Assembly (NCBI RefSeq): GCF_029840925.1
Contig: NZ_JAOCDM010000046.1
Location: 1-36,335 of the forward strand
Length of the DNA stretch: 36,335 nt
Direction of reading: 5' to 3'
DNA from: Pseudomonas sp. GD03858
Lineage (GTDB): Bacteria > Pseudomonadota > Gammaproteobacteria > Pseudomonadales > Pseudomonadaceae
The position numbers were made by a program, and so were the translations under genes. Under the pieces are notes generated by a model. The model was not told where the DNA came from and searched no databases. It saw only the letters and a program-made list of their open reading frames with translations. Positions 19,702-29,035 of the stretch are shown in pieces; position 1 is the first letter of the stretch; each line of letters begins with the position of its first letter.

Positions 19702-21216
19702 ATGAAGAAATCAGTAGGCATCCTCTCCGGCCTGGCCGTCGCCATCGCCGTCGCAACCACCGCTGGCGCCTGGTACACCGGCAAGCAACTGCCCGCCGAG
19801 CTCGAACGCTCCATCGCCCGAGGCAACGAAGAGCTGAAGAAGGCCATGGTCGGCAACGGTGGCAGCATGACCATCGAACTGGTCTCGCTGGAACAGCGTT
19901 TCTTCACCAGCACCGCGCACTACCGCTTCAAGGTCGAGAACGTGCAGGTCGGCGAAGCCGAGAAACTGAACTTCGAGGTGGGCGCGACCGACCAGATCGA
20001 GCACGGTCCGTTTCCCTGGTCGCGGGTCAAGGCGTTCAAGCTGATGCCAGTGCTGGCCACCAGCAACAGCACGCTGGACAAGGATGACTTCACCGCCGCC
20101 TGGTTCGCCGCGGCGGGCGACAAGCCGCCGGTCACCAGCCAGGTCAGCCTGGGCTACGACGGCAGCGTCGACAGCGATATCCGCCTGGCGCCGGTCACGC
20201 TCAAGGAGGATGGCGCCAACGTCCTGGACTTCTCCGGCCTGCAACTGCAGCTGCGTGGCGATCGCGATGGCAAGGCGGTGGAGATTCACAGCAACGCCGA
20301 GCGCCTGGAACTGAGCTTCGTCGACGAGCAGCAGACGCCGGTGAAGATCCTGCTCAACGGCTTCAAGGCGGGCGGCAAGCTCAGCGAGACCGGCCATGAC
20401 ATGGTCTACGTCGGCAACTTCGATCTGGCCCTGGCCAACACCCAGGCCACCTTTGGCCCCAAGCAGGAAACCCTGGTGCTCAAGGGCCTGCAACAGAACA
20501 ACCTGTACAACGCCGAGGGCGAGGCCAAGGACAAGCTGGCCGGACGCCTGGAATACAAGGTCGACGACATCAGCTACGCCGGGCGCAAGGTCGGCAGCGC
20601 CGAGATGGTGCTGACCATGAAGTCCATCGACATCCCGGCCATGCAGGCCTTGATGGAGTGGTACCAGACGCGCATGCCGGAAATCCAGCAGGCCGCCGCC
20701 CAGGGCGAGGCCGTGCCGTCGCTTGACATGACGCCCGAAGAACAGGCCAAGGTGCAGGGCGACCTGCAGCGACTGCTGGTGGCCAAGCCCCAGGTGGCGG
20801 TGGAAAAGCTGGCGTTCAAGACCGCCAATGGCGTGAGCCAGTTCGACCTGGCGATGGACTTCGCCAATCCGACCTCCTTCGACCTGCCGGCGGACCAGTT
20901 GGGCAAGCAACTGGTCACGCAACTCAAGGCCAAGCTCAGCGTCTCCAAGCCGATGGTCGCCGACCTGGCTACCCTGCAGGCGCTGCTCGATGGCGAAACC
21001 GATGCCCAGGCCATCGCCCAGCAGTCCAGCCAGGCCGGCGAGATGGTCGGCATGATGGCGCTGCAGAGCGGCATGGCCACGGTGCAGGGCAGTGACGTGG
21101 TGTCGAGCCTGCACTATGCCGATGGCATGGTCGACTTCAACGGCAAGAAAATGACCGTCGAAGAGTTCGCCATGCTGATCAGCGGCCACCTGGCGGCACT
21201 CCAGCCGCAGGGTTGA
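19702..21216 (+). CDS. DUF945 (YdgA-like) protein
   Basis: The 504-residue protein starts with a hydrophobic segment (about 5-23) that could be a signal peptide or anchor, so most of it should be periplasmic. The rest has the DUF945 pattern: GxxWYTGKQL near the N-terminus, alternating beta-strand stretches and a long helical C-terminal part. E. coli YdgA is an inner-membrane-associated member; no molecular function is known to me. Its length is typical. A REP pair follows it and probably ends the transcript. Confidence 0.85.
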   Translation: MKKSVGILSGLAVAIAVATTAGAWYTGKQLPAELERSIARGNEELKKAMVGNGGSMTIELVSLEQRFFTSTAHYRFKVENVQVGEAEKLNFEVGATDQIEHGPFPWSRVKAFKLMPVLATSNSTLDKDDFTAAWFAAAGDKPPVTSQVSLGYDGSVDSDIRLAPVTLKEDGANVLDFSGLQLQLRGDRDGKAVEIHSNAERLELSFVDEQQTPVKILLNGFKAGGKLSETGHDMVYVGNFDLALANTQATFGPKQETLVLKGLQQNNLYNAEGEAKDKLAGRLEYKVDDISYAGRKVGSAEMVLTMKSIDIPAMQALMEWYQTRMPEIQQAAAQGEAVPSLDMTPEEQAKVQGDLQRLLVAKPQVAVEKLAFKTANGVSQFDLAMDFANPTSFDLPADQLGKQLVTQLKAKLSVSKPMVADLATLQALLDGETDAQAIAQQSSQAGEMVGMMALQSGMATVQGSDVVSSLHYADGMVDFNGKKMTVEEFAMLISGHLAALQPQG

Positions 21217-21237
21217 TTGCTGGCTCGCGGTCCCTTT

Positions 21238-21307
21238 CGCGGGGCAAGCCCGCTCCCACGAAGTCGCCATGACTTGGATGGTTTCGTGGGAGCGGGCTTG
21301 CCCCGCG
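21238..21307. repeat. REP pair (25-bp perfect inverted repeat)
   Basis: The arm 21238-21262 is the exact reverse complement of 21283-21307, with a 20-bp spacer. The core is GGGCAAGCCCGCTCCCAC, a REP family common in Pseudomonas. Confidence 0.9.
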
Positions 21308-21354
21308 ACTGCATTGGGGTGGCCAACGTAAAAACCCCTTTTGCATCCCTCCGA

Positions 21355-21458
21355 TTGCCTGTAGCCTTCGCGTCCGATAAGAATCCGCGCCCGCAGAGGG
21401 GTCGAGACGCTGGCCGTCCGGCACCATTAGCCGATCTGCCAGGGCCGGGTGATACACT
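21355..21458 (+). promoter_or_regulatory. Candidate nadA promoters
   Basis: TTGCCT (21355-21360), a 17-bp spacer and TAAGAA (21378-21383) form one candidate. A second, closer to the gene, is an extended -10, TG-A-TACACT (21450-21458), with no good -35. Confidence 0.35.
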
Positions 21459-21496
21459 CGACTGACGCGCCCAGGCGCCCCGCAGGTCCAGCGATC

Positions 21497-22555
21497 ATGA
21501 CCCAGATTTCCGAACGCCTGTTGGTTCAGGCCCACCTCGATGCCAAGCAGCCCCATCCGCTGACGCCCGAGCAGGAGGCCGATTACCGTGCGGCCATCGC
21601 CGCCGAGCTGAAGAAGCAGAATGCCGTGCTGGTGGCCCACTACTATTGCGACCCAGTGATCCAGGCCCTGGCCGAGGAAACCGGTGGCTGCGTCTCCGAC
21701 TCGCTGGAGATGGCGCGCTTCGGCAAGAACCACCCGGCCGAGACGGTGGTGGTGGCGGGGGTGCGCTTCATGGGCGAGACCGCGAAGATCCTGACCCCGG
21801 AAAAGCGCGTGCTGATGCCGACCCTGGAGGCGACCTGCTCCCTTGACCTGGGCTGCCCGGTGGAGGCGTTCTCGGCCTTCTGCGACCAGCATCCTGAACG
21901 CACCGTGGTGGTCTACGCCAATACCTCCGCCGCAGTGAAGGCGCGCGCGGACTGGGTGGTGACCTCCAGCTGCGCGCTGGAGATCGTCGAAAGCCTGATG
22001 GACAACGGCGAGACCATCATCTGGGGCCCGGACCAGCACCTGGGCCGCTACATTCAGAAGCAGACCGGTGCCGACATGCTGCTGTGGGACGGTGCCTGCA
22101 TCGTCCACGAAGAGTTCAAGTCGCGCCAGCTGGCCGACATGAAGGCGCTGTATCCGGATGCGGCGATCCTGGTCCACCCGGAGTCGCCGGAGGCGGTGAT
22201 CGAGCTGGCCGATGCGGTGGGCTCCACCAGCCAGCTGATCAAGGCGGCGCAGACCCTGCCGAACAAGACCTTCATCGTCGCCACCGACCGCGGCATCTTC
22301 TACAAGATGCAGCAGCTGTGCCCGGACAAAGAGTTCGTCGAAGCGCCGACCGCCGGCAATGGCGCGGCGTGCCGCAGTTGCGCGCACTGTCCGTGGATGG
22401 CCATGAATACCCTGGAGCGGGTGCTCGATTGCCTGCGTCAAGGCAGCAACGAGATCTTCGTCGAGCCTGCGCTGATTCCCAAGGCGCTCAAGCCGCTCAA
22501 CCGCATGCTGGATTTCACCCAGGCGGCGCGCTTGAAGTTGTCGGGCAACGCCTGA
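21497..22555 (+). CDS. nadA: Quinolinate synthase A
   Basis: NadA condenses iminoaspartate with dihydroxyacetone phosphate to quinolinate, a step of NAD synthesis, using a [4Fe-4S] cluster. The 352-residue protein has the three expected ligand cysteines: Cys114 in EATCSLD, Cys201 in DGACIVHE and Cys298 in the [10 protein letters not shown] motif (292-298). I chose ATG 21497 ([11 protein letters not shown]); a start at 21449 would add 16 non-family residues. nadB and nadC are not nearby. It converges with bepA. Confidence 0.95.
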   Translation: MTQISERLLVQAHLDAKQPHPLTPEQEADYRAAIAAELKKQNAVLVAHYYCDPVIQALAEETGGCVSDSLEMARFGKNHPAETVVVAGVRFMGETAKILTPEKRVLMPTLEATCSLDLGCPVEAFSAFCDQHPERTVVVYANTSAAVKARADWVVTSSCALEIVESLMDNGETIIWGPDQHLGRYIQKQTGADMLLWDGACIVHEEFKSRQLADMKALYPDAAILVHPESPEAVIELADAVGSTSQLIKAAQTLPNKTFIVATDRGIFYKMQQLCPDKEFVEAPTAGNGAACRSCAHCPWMAMNTLERVLDCLRQGSNEIFVEPALIPKALKPLNRMLDFTQAARLKLSGNA

Positions 22556-22573
22556 CGCAAGGTGAGCATCACC

Positions 22574-22704
22574 CTGTAGGAGCGGCCTTGCCGGGGCGCC
22601 GGACCGGCCGGAAAGGGCCGCGAAGCGGCCCCTGTTTTCCGCGTGAACCTGAACATCCTGGGGCCGCTGTGCGGCCCTTTCGCGACACAAGGCCGCTCCT
22701 ACAG
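22574..22704. repeat. REP pair between nadA and bepA
   Basis: CTGTAGGAGCGGCCTTG (22574-22590) is matched inversely by CAAGGCCGCTCCTACAG (22688-22704). Smaller GGCCGC-type hairpins lie between them. It lies between convergent genes and may end both transcripts. Confidence 0.85.
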
Positions 22705-22721
22705 CGCGATCAGTGCCAGGC

Positions 22722-24158
22722 CTAGCGCCCCATCATCTCCTTGACCATCCGCTGCTGCTCCATGATCTCGCGCTGGCGCTGGTCGATCTGCGCGGCCAGC
22801 GGGAAGTTGCTGCCGGCGCGGCGCTTGGCGTAGTCGAGCTGCTGGATCGCCTGGTCGAAATCGCCGACCAGGGTGAAGTATTCGGCGCGGGCGCGGTGCA
22901 GGCCGATGGTGTTGCCCGACAGGCCGCGAACTTCGGCGACGTCGTACCACACGTCCGGGTCATCCGGGCGGTTCTTGACCAGGTCATCCAGCACTTTCTC
23001 CGCTTCGGCCGGCTTGCCTTGCTTGACCAGCAGGTCCGCGCGCACCTGCTTGAGCGGGTAGTTGCCCGGGTACAACCCCTGCATGCGCTGGGCGCGCTGC
23101 TGGGCGTCGGCCAGGCGGTTGTTGGTGATGTCCAGGTCGATCTGCGCCAGGTTGTAGGTAATGTCGTTGGGCGCCTTGGCCAGCAGCGGCTTGAGGTTCT
23201 CCCGCGCTTCGTTGAGCTGGCCACCCTTGATCTGCGCCAGGGCCAGGCCGTAGCGCGCGGCGTCCATCTGTGGATTCTCGTCGAGCTGGGCGCGGAAGCG
23301 CTTGGCGGCCAGGCCCGGGGTGCCTTCATAGGTGAGCTGTACCCGTGCACGAATCAGCTGGTAACGCAGGCTGTCCTCGACGCCCCCCTTGGGCGCCTGC
23401 TCGGCACGGTTACGGGTATCGGCTACCCGCGACTCGGTCACCGGGTGGGTAAGGAGGAATTCCGGCGGCTTGGCGTCATAGCGGTACTGGCGCGCCAGGC
23501 GTTCGAACATGCTGGGCATGTTGCGTGGGTCGTAACCGGCTTTTTCCAGGTTCAGGATACCGATACGGTCGGCTTCCTGTTCGTTCTGTCGGGAGAAGCG
23601 TCGCTGCTCCTGGATCGCCGCCGCCTGGGTGCCGGCAATCACACCGATGCCGGCATCGCCACCACCGCCGGCGGCCAGGACGATACCTGCAAGCAGTGCG
23701 GCCATCATGGGCAACTGCATCCGCTGCTGGGCTTCGACGCCACGGGCGAAGTGGCGCTGCGACAAGTGCGCCAGTTCGTGGGCCAGGACCGAGGCGTACT
23801 CGCCTTCGGTCTGTGCATTGAGGAACAGGCCGCCGTTGACCCCGACAATGCCACCAGGCGCGGCAAAGGCGTTGAGTTCCTTGCTGTCGATGAGGATGAA
23901 CTCCAGGCGCCGGTCCTGCAGTTGGCTGGTCTCTGCCAACTTGTACACGCTGGTTTCGACGAAGTCCTTGAGCTGCGGGTCGTTCAGCTGGTTGACCTGG
24001 CCACGCAACAGGCTCAGCCAGGCGCGACCGAGCTGGTGTTCCTGTTGCGGCGAGACGATCGCGGAGCTGGCGTCGCCCAGTGACGGCAGGTCGTCGGCGT
24101 GGCCGGGAAGGGCCATCAGGCAGGCCAGCGTCAACAGGGTAGGGCGCAGTAGATTCAT
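22722..24158 (-). CDS. bepA: M48-family periplasmic metalloprotease with TPR domain (BepA-like)
   Basis: BepA (YfgC) is a periplasmic protease and chaperone that assists or degrades outer-membrane proteins such as LptD and BAM clients. The 478-residue protein has a Sec signal ending near Ala21 (GHA-DD), the zinc motif HELAH (127-131), the third ligand Glu195 in NEQEAD and a His-containing LTHPVTESR loop. A TPR-like C-terminal half runs from about 270 to 470. I chose ATG 24158 because the signal peptide starts there; the open frame upstream is longer but non-family. It diverges from the tusA-like gene. Confidence 0.9.
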   Translation of the reverse strand: MNLLRPTLLTLACLMALPGHADDLPSLGDASSAIVSPQQEHQLGRAWLSLLRGQVNQLNDPQLKDFVETSVYKLAETSQLQDRRLEFILIDSKELNAFAAPGGIVGVNGGLFLNAQTEGEYASVLAHELAHLSQRHFARGVEAQQRMQLPMMAALLAGIVLAAGGGGDAGIGVIAGTQAAAIQEQRRFSRQNEQEADRIGILNLEKAGYDPRNMPSMFERLARQYRYDAKPPEFLLTHPVTESRVADTRNRAEQAPKGGVEDSLRYQLIRARVQLTYEGTPGLAAKRFRAQLDENPQMDAARYGLALAQIKGGQLNEARENLKPLLAKAPNDITYNLAQIDLDITNNRLADAQQRAQRMQGLYPGNYPLKQVRADLLVKQGKPAEAEKVLDDLVKNRPDDPDVWYDVAEVRGLSGNTIGLHRARAEYFTLVGDFDQAIQQLDYAKRRAGSNFPLAAQIDQRQREIMEQQRMVKEMMGR

Positions 24159-24264
24159 GCAGAAGCTCGCGTCGATCAAAAGCCTTACTGTAGCCGGGTC
24201 GCGCGATGCCGACCAGTGGCGGTATCCTACCGGTCTTTTCCGCCCCGCCCTGGAGATGCGCCCG

Positions 24265-24504
24265 ATGAGTGACACCCCGACCTGCGACGCCGAACTCGAC
24301 GCCAGCGGGCTGAACTGCCCGTTGCCGCTGCTCAAGGCGAAGATGGAACTCAATCGCCTGGCCAGCGGCGCGGTGCTCAAGGTGATCGCCACCGATGCCG
24401 GTTCCCAGCGCGACTTCCGCACTTTCGCCCAGCTCGCCGGTCATACGCTGCTGCGCGAAACGGCCGAGGCCGGCGTGTATACCTACTGGCTGCGCAAGGC
24501 CTGA
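24265..24504 (+). CDS. TusA/SirA-family sulfurtransferase-like protein
   Basis: This 79-residue protein has the TusA-family motif Cys18-Pro-Leu-Pro (LNCPLPLLKAK); the cysteine would carry a persulfide. TusA relays sulfur for tRNA thiolation, but several paralogues have other roles and this one lies away from other tus genes, so its partner is unclear. ATG 24265 has GGAG 10 bases upstream; an ATG at 24256 would add three residues. perM starts 20 bp downstream, so they are probably co-transcribed. Confidence 0.85.
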   Translation: MSDTPTCDAELDASGLNCPLPLLKAKMELNRLASGAVLKVIATDAGSQRDFRTFAQLAGHTLLRETAEAGVYTYWLRKA

Positions 24505-24524
24505 GTCTTTTCCAAGGATCGTCA

Positions 24525-25595
24525 ATGTTCAAAGTGCTTCGCGACTGGATGCAGCGCTACTTCTCCGACGAGGAGGCGGTGGTGCTGGCGGTCCTGCTGT
24601 TCCTGGCCTTCACGGTGGTACTGACCCTGGGCGGCATGCTCGCGCCGGTGCTGGCCGGCATGGTCCTGGCGTTTCTCATGCAGGGCCTGGTCAATGCCCT
24701 GGAGCGCCTCCGGGTGCCGACCCGGGTCGCGGTATGGCTGGTGTTCGCCTTGTTCATGGGCGCGCTGGCGGTGTTCCTGCTGGTACTGGTGCCGCTGCTC
24801 TGGCATCAGTTGATCACCTTGTTCAACGAGTTGCCGGGCATGCTCGGCAAGTGGCAGTCGTTGCTGCTCCTGCTACCGGAGCGCTACCCGCATCTGGTGT
24901 CGGACGAACAGGTGCTGCGCGCCATCGAGTCGGTGCGCGGTGAGATCGGCAAGTTCGGCCAGTGGGCGCTGACCTTCTCGCTGTCGAGCCTGCCGCTGCT
25001 GGTCAACGCCATGATCTACCTGGTGCTGGTGCCGATCCTGGTGTTCTTCTTCCTCAAGGACCGCGAGCTGATCGGTCGCTGGGTCAGCGGCTATCTGCCG
25101 CGCCAGCGCAGCCTGCTCAACCGGGTAGGCGACGAGATGAACCGGCAGATCGCCAACTATATTCGCGGCAAGGGCATCGAGATCCTGATCTGCGGGATCG
25201 CCACCTATATCGCCTTCATCAGCCTGGGGCTCAACTATGCGGCCTTGCTGGCGCTGCTGGTGGGGCTGTCGGTGGTGGTGCCGTATGTCGGCGCGGTGGT
25301 GGTGACGGTGCCGGTGACGCTGATCGCGCTGTTCCAGTGGGGCTGGGGCGACCAGTTCATCTACCTGATGGCGGTGTACGCGATCATCCAGGCGCTCGAT
25401 GGCAACGTGCTGGTGCCGTTGCTGTTCTCCGAGGCGGTGAGCCTGCACCCGGTGGCGATCATCTGCGCGGTGCTGCTGTTCGGCGGGCTGTGGGGGTTCT
25501 GGGGGATCTTCTTCGCGATCCCGCTGGCGACGCTGTTCAAGGCGGTGCTGGATGCCTGGCCACGGCAGGACAGGTCTGTGGCGCCGATGCTGTAG
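24525..25595 (+). CDS. AI-2E/PerM family membrane protein
   Basis: The 356-residue protein has about seven to eight hydrophobic segments and the family pattern: a pair of N-terminal helices, a central amphipathic soluble stretch, then LVLVPILVFFFLKDR, GLSVVVPYVGAVV and a C-terminal GFWGIFFAIPLATL. The AI-2E family includes autoinducer-2 exporters, sodium/proton antiporters and proteins of unknown substrate such as PerM. Its substrate cannot be assigned. It follows the tusA-like gene and is ended by a REP pair. Confidence 0.88.
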   Translation: MFKVLRDWMQRYFSDEEAVVLAVLLFLAFTVVLTLGGMLAPVLAGMVLAFLMQGLVNALERLRVPTRVAVWLVFALFMGALAVFLLVLVPLLWHQLITLFNELPGMLGKWQSLLLLLPERYPHLVSDEQVLRAIESVRGEIGKFGQWALTFSLSSLPLLVNAMIYLVLVPILVFFFLKDRELIGRWVSGYLPRQRSLLNRVGDEMNRQIANYIRGKGIEILICGIATYIAFISLGLNYAALLALLVGLSVVVPYVGAVVVTVPVTLIALFQWGWGDQFIYLMAVYAIIQALDGNVLVPLLFSEAVSLHPVAIICAVLLFGGLWGFWGIFFAIPLATLFKAVLDAWPRQDRSVAPML

Positions 25596-25604
25596 TTTTG
25601 GGGC

Positions 25605-25702
25605 TGCTTTGCAGCCCTATCGCGACACAAGGCCGCTCCTACAGGGATCGCGTTCCCCTGTAGGAGCGGCCTTGTGTCGCGAATGGGGCGCAAAGCGCCC
25701 CC
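25605..25702. repeat. REP pair between perM and bcp (26-bp perfect inverted repeat)
   Basis: The arm 25621-25646 is the exact reverse complement of 25656-25681, with a 9-bp spacer. Small hairpins (GGGCTGCtttGCAGCCC and GGGGCGCaaaGCGCCCC) flank it on both sides. It separates convergent genes. Confidence 0.92.
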
Positions 25703-25709
25703 AGCGCCC

Positions 25710-26183
25710 TCAAGCCTTGTTAAGGTTTTGCGCCGCCGCCAACACCGCATCCACATGCCCCGGCACCTTCACCCCACGCCATTCCTGGCGCAGCACACCG
25801 TCCTTGTCGATCAGGAAGGTGCTGCGGTCCACGCCCAAGTACTCCTTGCCATACAGCTTCTTCAGCTTGATCACGTCGAACAGCTGGCACAGCGCCTCGT
25901 CCTTGTCGCTGATCAGCTCGAAGGTGAAGCCCTGCTTGGCCTTGAAGTTCTCATGGGACTTGATGCCATCGCGCGACACACCGAACACCACGGTGTTGGC
26001 GGCCTGGAACGCCGCATGCTGGTCACGGAAGCCCTGGCCTTCGGTGGTGCAGCCCGGGGTGCTGTCCTTGGGATAGAAGTACAGCACCACCTGCTGGCCC
26101 TTGAGTTCGGCGAGGCTGACGGCCTGGCCGCTGGTGGCCTGGGCCTGGAAATCGGCGACGGGTTGGTCGAGTGCTACGGCCAT
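25710..26183 (-). CDS. bcp: Peroxiredoxin, BCP/PrxQ type
   Basis: BCP is a thiol peroxidase that reduces hydrogen peroxide and organic hydroperoxides with thioredoxin. The 157-residue protein has the peroxidatic Cys45 in STPGCTTEGQGFRD. Position 50, the resolving cysteine of E. coli BCP, is glutamine here; the only other cysteine is Cys99, so it either works as a 1-Cys enzyme or uses Cys99. It starts 10 bp after the gcvR stop on the same strand. Confidence 0.94.
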   Translation of the reverse strand: MAVALDQPVADFQAQATSGQAVSLAELKGQQVVLYFYPKDSTPGCTTEGQGFRDQHAAFQAANTVVFGVSRDGIKSHENFKAKQGFTFELISDKDEALCQLFDVIKLKKLYGKEYLGVDRSTFLIDKDGVLRQEWRGVKVPGHVDAVLAAAQNLNKA

Positions 26184-26193
26184 GGGAGCTTCC

Positions 26194-26754
26194 TTACATA
26201 GGGTTCTGTGGGCGCCACGGTTCGATCAGCGCGTCCAGGTTCAGGGCGTCGGCGAAGTCGAGGAACTGATCGCGCAGCCAGCTGATCTGGGTGCCGGCCG
26301 GCAGGATCACGGTGAACTGGGCGTTGAGCATGCTGCTGCCGGTCTGCGGCGCGAGGTAGGTGTCGCAGGTCATCGCTTCGAGCTCGACGCGGTGGTCGAG
26401 GAAGAACTGGCACAGCTCGTTGATGATGTCCGGGCGATAGGCGGCGCTGACGTAGGCCACATAGGGCAGAGCCTGCGGGCGCACTTCCTGGTCGGCGCTG
26501 CGCACCACGTCCAGGGTCAGGCCGTGCTTCTTGCCCAGGCCCGGCAGCGTGGCTTCGAGGCGGGCCAGGGCATCCCAGCTGCCGCCGACCTGCAGCACCA
26601 GGGCGCTGGTCTCGCCGTGGCGCGACAGGCGCGAGGTGACCACCGCGCAGCGGTTGTCGAAGGCCGCGCGGCTGAGAACGTTGGCCAGCTCCATGGGGTT
26701 GGGGCCCAGGGCGCTGATGACGAGGAATTGTTCGCGAACGGTGGGGGTGGACAT
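26194..26754 (-). CDS. gcvR: Glycine cleavage system transcriptional repressor GcvR-like (two ACT domains)
   Basis: The 186-residue protein consists of two ACT-type ligand-binding domains (about 7-85 and 95-172) and has no DNA-binding domain. In E. coli GcvR binds GcvA and glycine to repress the gcv operon. The N-terminal [23 protein letters not shown] is typical of ACT/GcvR proteins. The order dapA, divergent gcvR, then bcp is conserved in many gammaproteobacteria. Whether it controls gcv genes here is inferred from the family. Confidence 0.9.
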   Translation of the reverse strand: MSTPTVREQFLVISALGPNPMELANVLSRAAFDNRCAVVTSRLSRHGETSALVLQVGGSWDALARLEATLPGLGKKHGLTLDVVRSADQEVRPQALPYVAYVSAAYRPDIINELCQFFLDHRVELEAMTCDTYLAPQTGSSMLNAQFTVILPAGTQISWLRDQFLDFADALNLDALIEPWRPQNPM

Positions 26755-26953
26755 GCAGCATTCCTAAAGCGATGAGCGGTCGGTGCAGGACGGGGGCAAG
26801 CCTCCTTTGTCAGCAGGGCCCTGGCCGGTTTTGGCGGCTGTGGACGCAGGCCGGGAGCACTGTCGACGGCCCGGCGGGCCGGACTGCACCGATCAAAGGA
26901 TCAAGGGTAGCGAAAACCGGCGCGAAGGGGAATGCTCCGCCCGCCTGCTTCGC

Positions 26954-26982
26954 TTGTGCAAGGCCGATGGCGCCAGTACCAT
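26954..26982 (+). promoter_or_regulatory. Candidate dapA promoter
   Basis: TTGTGC (26954-26959), a 17-bp spacer and TACCAT (26977-26982) lie 33 bp before the dapA ATG. The rest of the 260-bp gcvR-dapA gap contains no gene I can support. Confidence 0.4.
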
Positions 26983-27014
26983 TACCGCTCTCTTTTTCCG
27001 GCAGGAGCAGTTTC

Positions 27015-27902
27015 ATGATTGCGGGCAGTATGGTGGCATTGGTCACACCCATGGATGCACAAGGGCGTCTGGACTGGGACAGCCTCGACAAGCTTGTAGA
27101 CTTCCATCTGGAAAAGGGTACCCATGCGATCGTCGCTGTCGGCACCACCGGTGAATCCGCGACCCTGGATGTCGAGGAGCACATCCTGGTGATCAAGCAC
27201 GTGGTCGAGCGGGTCAAGCACAGCAAGAAGCGCATCCCGGTGATCGCCGGTACCGGTGCCAACTCCACTGCCGAAGCCGTGCACCTGACCAAGAACGCCA
27301 AGAATGCCGGCGCCGACGCCTGCCTGCTGGTAGTCCCGTACTACAACAAGCCGACCCAGGAAGGCCTGTACCAGCACTTCAAGCACATCGCCGAAGCCGT
27401 CGACATCCCGCAGATCCTCTACAACGTGCCTGGCCGCACCTCCTGCGACATGCAGGCCGATACCGTGATCCGCCTGTCGACGGTCAAGAACATCATCGGC
27501 ATCAAGGAAGCCACCGGCGACCTGGTCCGTGCCAAGGCCATCCTGGACGGCGTCGACAAGGACTTCATCGTCCTGTCCGGCGACGATCCGACTGCCGTCG
27601 AGCTGATCCTGATGGGCGGCAAGGGCAACATCTCCGTCACGGCCAACGTCGCCCCGCGCGAAATGGCCGACCTGTGCGAGGCCGCCCTTGAGGGCAATGC
27701 CGAGAAGGCCCGCGCGATCAACGAAAAACTCATGCCGCTGCACAAGGACCTGTTCTGCGAAGCCAACCCGATTCCGGTGAAGTGGGCGCTGGTGGAAATG
27801 GGCCTGATGCAGCAGGGCATCCGCCTGCCGCTGACCTGGCTGAGCGAAGGCTGTCACGAAAAAGTCCGTACTGCCTTGCGCCAGTCCGGCGTACTGGTTT
27901 AA
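27015..27902 (+). CDS. dapA: 4-hydroxy-tetrahydrodipicolinate synthase
   Basis: DapA condenses pyruvate with aspartate semialdehyde, the first committed step of diaminopimelate and lysine synthesis. The 295-residue protein has GTTGES (43-48), PYYNKPT with Tyr109/Tyr110, Tyr136, Arg141 and the Schiff-base Lys164 in GIKEATGD. I chose ATG 27015, preceded by AGGAG; a longer open frame upstream has no family similarity. bamC begins 17 bp downstream, the usual dapA-bamC pair. Confidence 0.97.
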   Translation: MIAGSMVALVTPMDAQGRLDWDSLDKLVDFHLEKGTHAIVAVGTTGESATLDVEEHILVIKHVVERVKHSKKRIPVIAGTGANSTAEAVHLTKNAKNAGADACLLVVPYYNKPTQEGLYQHFKHIAEAVDIPQILYNVPGRTSCDMQADTVIRLSTVKNIIGIKEATGDLVRAKAILDGVDKDFIVLSGDDPTAVELILMGGKGNISVTANVAPREMADLCEAALEGNAEKARAINEKLMPLHKDLFCEANPIPVKWALVEMGLMQQGIRLPLTWLSEGCHEKVRTALRQSGVLV

Positions 27903-27919
27903 TCGAGGAAGTACACCGC

Positions 27920-29035
27920 ATGAAGCGACTGGCTGGTCTTTCCGCTCTCGCCCTGATCATTTCCAGCACCAGTGGGTGCGGCTGGCTGTGGGGCGAGGAT
28001 GGCTATTTCCGCGACCGCGGCAGCGATTACCTGCAGGCGCACCCGACCGCGCCAATGCAGCTGCCGCCGGACGCCAGCAACGTCAAACGCCTGGACCCGC
28101 TGCTGCCGATCCCGCGCAACGTGGCCGACGATCGCGCCACTGGCGAGTTCGAGGTACCCCGTCCGCAGCCACTGTCGGCCAGCGCCGACGTCAGCGACTA
28201 CACCTTGCAGCGCAGCGGCAGCAGCCGTTGGGTGCTGGCCCAGCATGCGCCGGCCGAAGTCTGGCCGGTGGCCCGCCAGTTCTTCGAGGACAACGGTTTC
28301 CGTATCGCCGAAGAGCGCCCGCAGACCGGCGAATTCAACACCACCTGGCAGCGCTTCGACGAACTGTCGGCCTCCCTCGGCCAGCGTCTGGCCAGTGCCT
28401 CCAGCAGCCCGGACAGCGAAGTCCGTGTGCGGGTGCGCATGGAGCCCGGCGTGCAGCGCAACACCTCCGAGGTGTATGTGGTCACGGTCGAGCGTCCGGC
28501 CGGCAGCAGCGCCGAGCCTGATTTCCCATCCAGCGCCAGCAACAGCGGCGCCGATGCGCTGCTGGTCGACGAGATGCTGGCCAGCATGAACCGCAGCGCC
28601 GAGAAGGGCGGTTCGGTATCCCTGCTCGCCGCTCGCGATTTCGATGCCCCGAGCCAGGTCAGTCTGAGCGAGGACGGCAGCGGCAACCCGGTGCTGTACC
28701 TCGGTTCCGACCTGGATCGCGCCTGGTCCGGCGTCGGCCGCGCCCTGGAACAGGGCGAGTGGCGCGTCGAGGACATCAACCGCAGCCTGGGCCTGTACTA
28801 CATCAACCTGTCCGAGAAGCCTGACGACAAGCAGAAGGAGCCTGGCTTCTTCAGTCGCCTGTTCGGTAGCGAGCCGTCCAAGGAAGAGCGTGAAGCCCGT
28901 GCTGAACGCTACCAGGTACGCCTGAGCAAGGTTGGCGAGAACGTCCAGGTGACCGTCGAGAAGAACATCAACACCGTGGCCCCGGCCGATGTGGCCCGCC
29001 GCGTGCTGAGCGCGATCCAGGACCGTCTGGGCTAA
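27920..29035 (+). CDS. bamC: Outer membrane assembly lipoprotein BamC (NlpB)
   Basis: BamC is a lipoprotein of the BAM complex that inserts outer-membrane beta-barrels. The 371-residue protein has a signal peptide with lipobox Ser-Gly-Cys20. It also has the unstructured N-terminal segment that binds BamD (about 21-100) and two helix-grip domains. It is close to the E. coli length. GAGGAA lies before the ATG 27920. It follows dapA and abuts the MBL-fold gene with no spacer, so all three form an operon. Confidence 0.92.
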   Translation: MKRLAGLSALALIISSTSGCGWLWGEDGYFRDRGSDYLQAHPTAPMQLPPDASNVKRLDPLLPIPRNVADDRATGEFEVPRPQPLSASADVSDYTLQRSGSSRWVLAQHAPAEVWPVARQFFEDNGFRIAEERPQTGEFNTTWQRFDELSASLGQRLASASSSPDSEVRVRVRMEPGVQRNTSEVYVVTVERPAGSSAEPDFPSSASNSGADALLVDEMLASMNRSAEKGGSVSLLAARDFDAPSQVSLSEDGSGNPVLYLGSDLDRAWSGVGRALEQGEWRVEDINRSLGLYYINLSEKPDDKQKEPGFFSRLFGSEPSKEEREARAERYQVRLSKVGENVQVTVEKNINTVAPADVARRVLSAIQDRLG

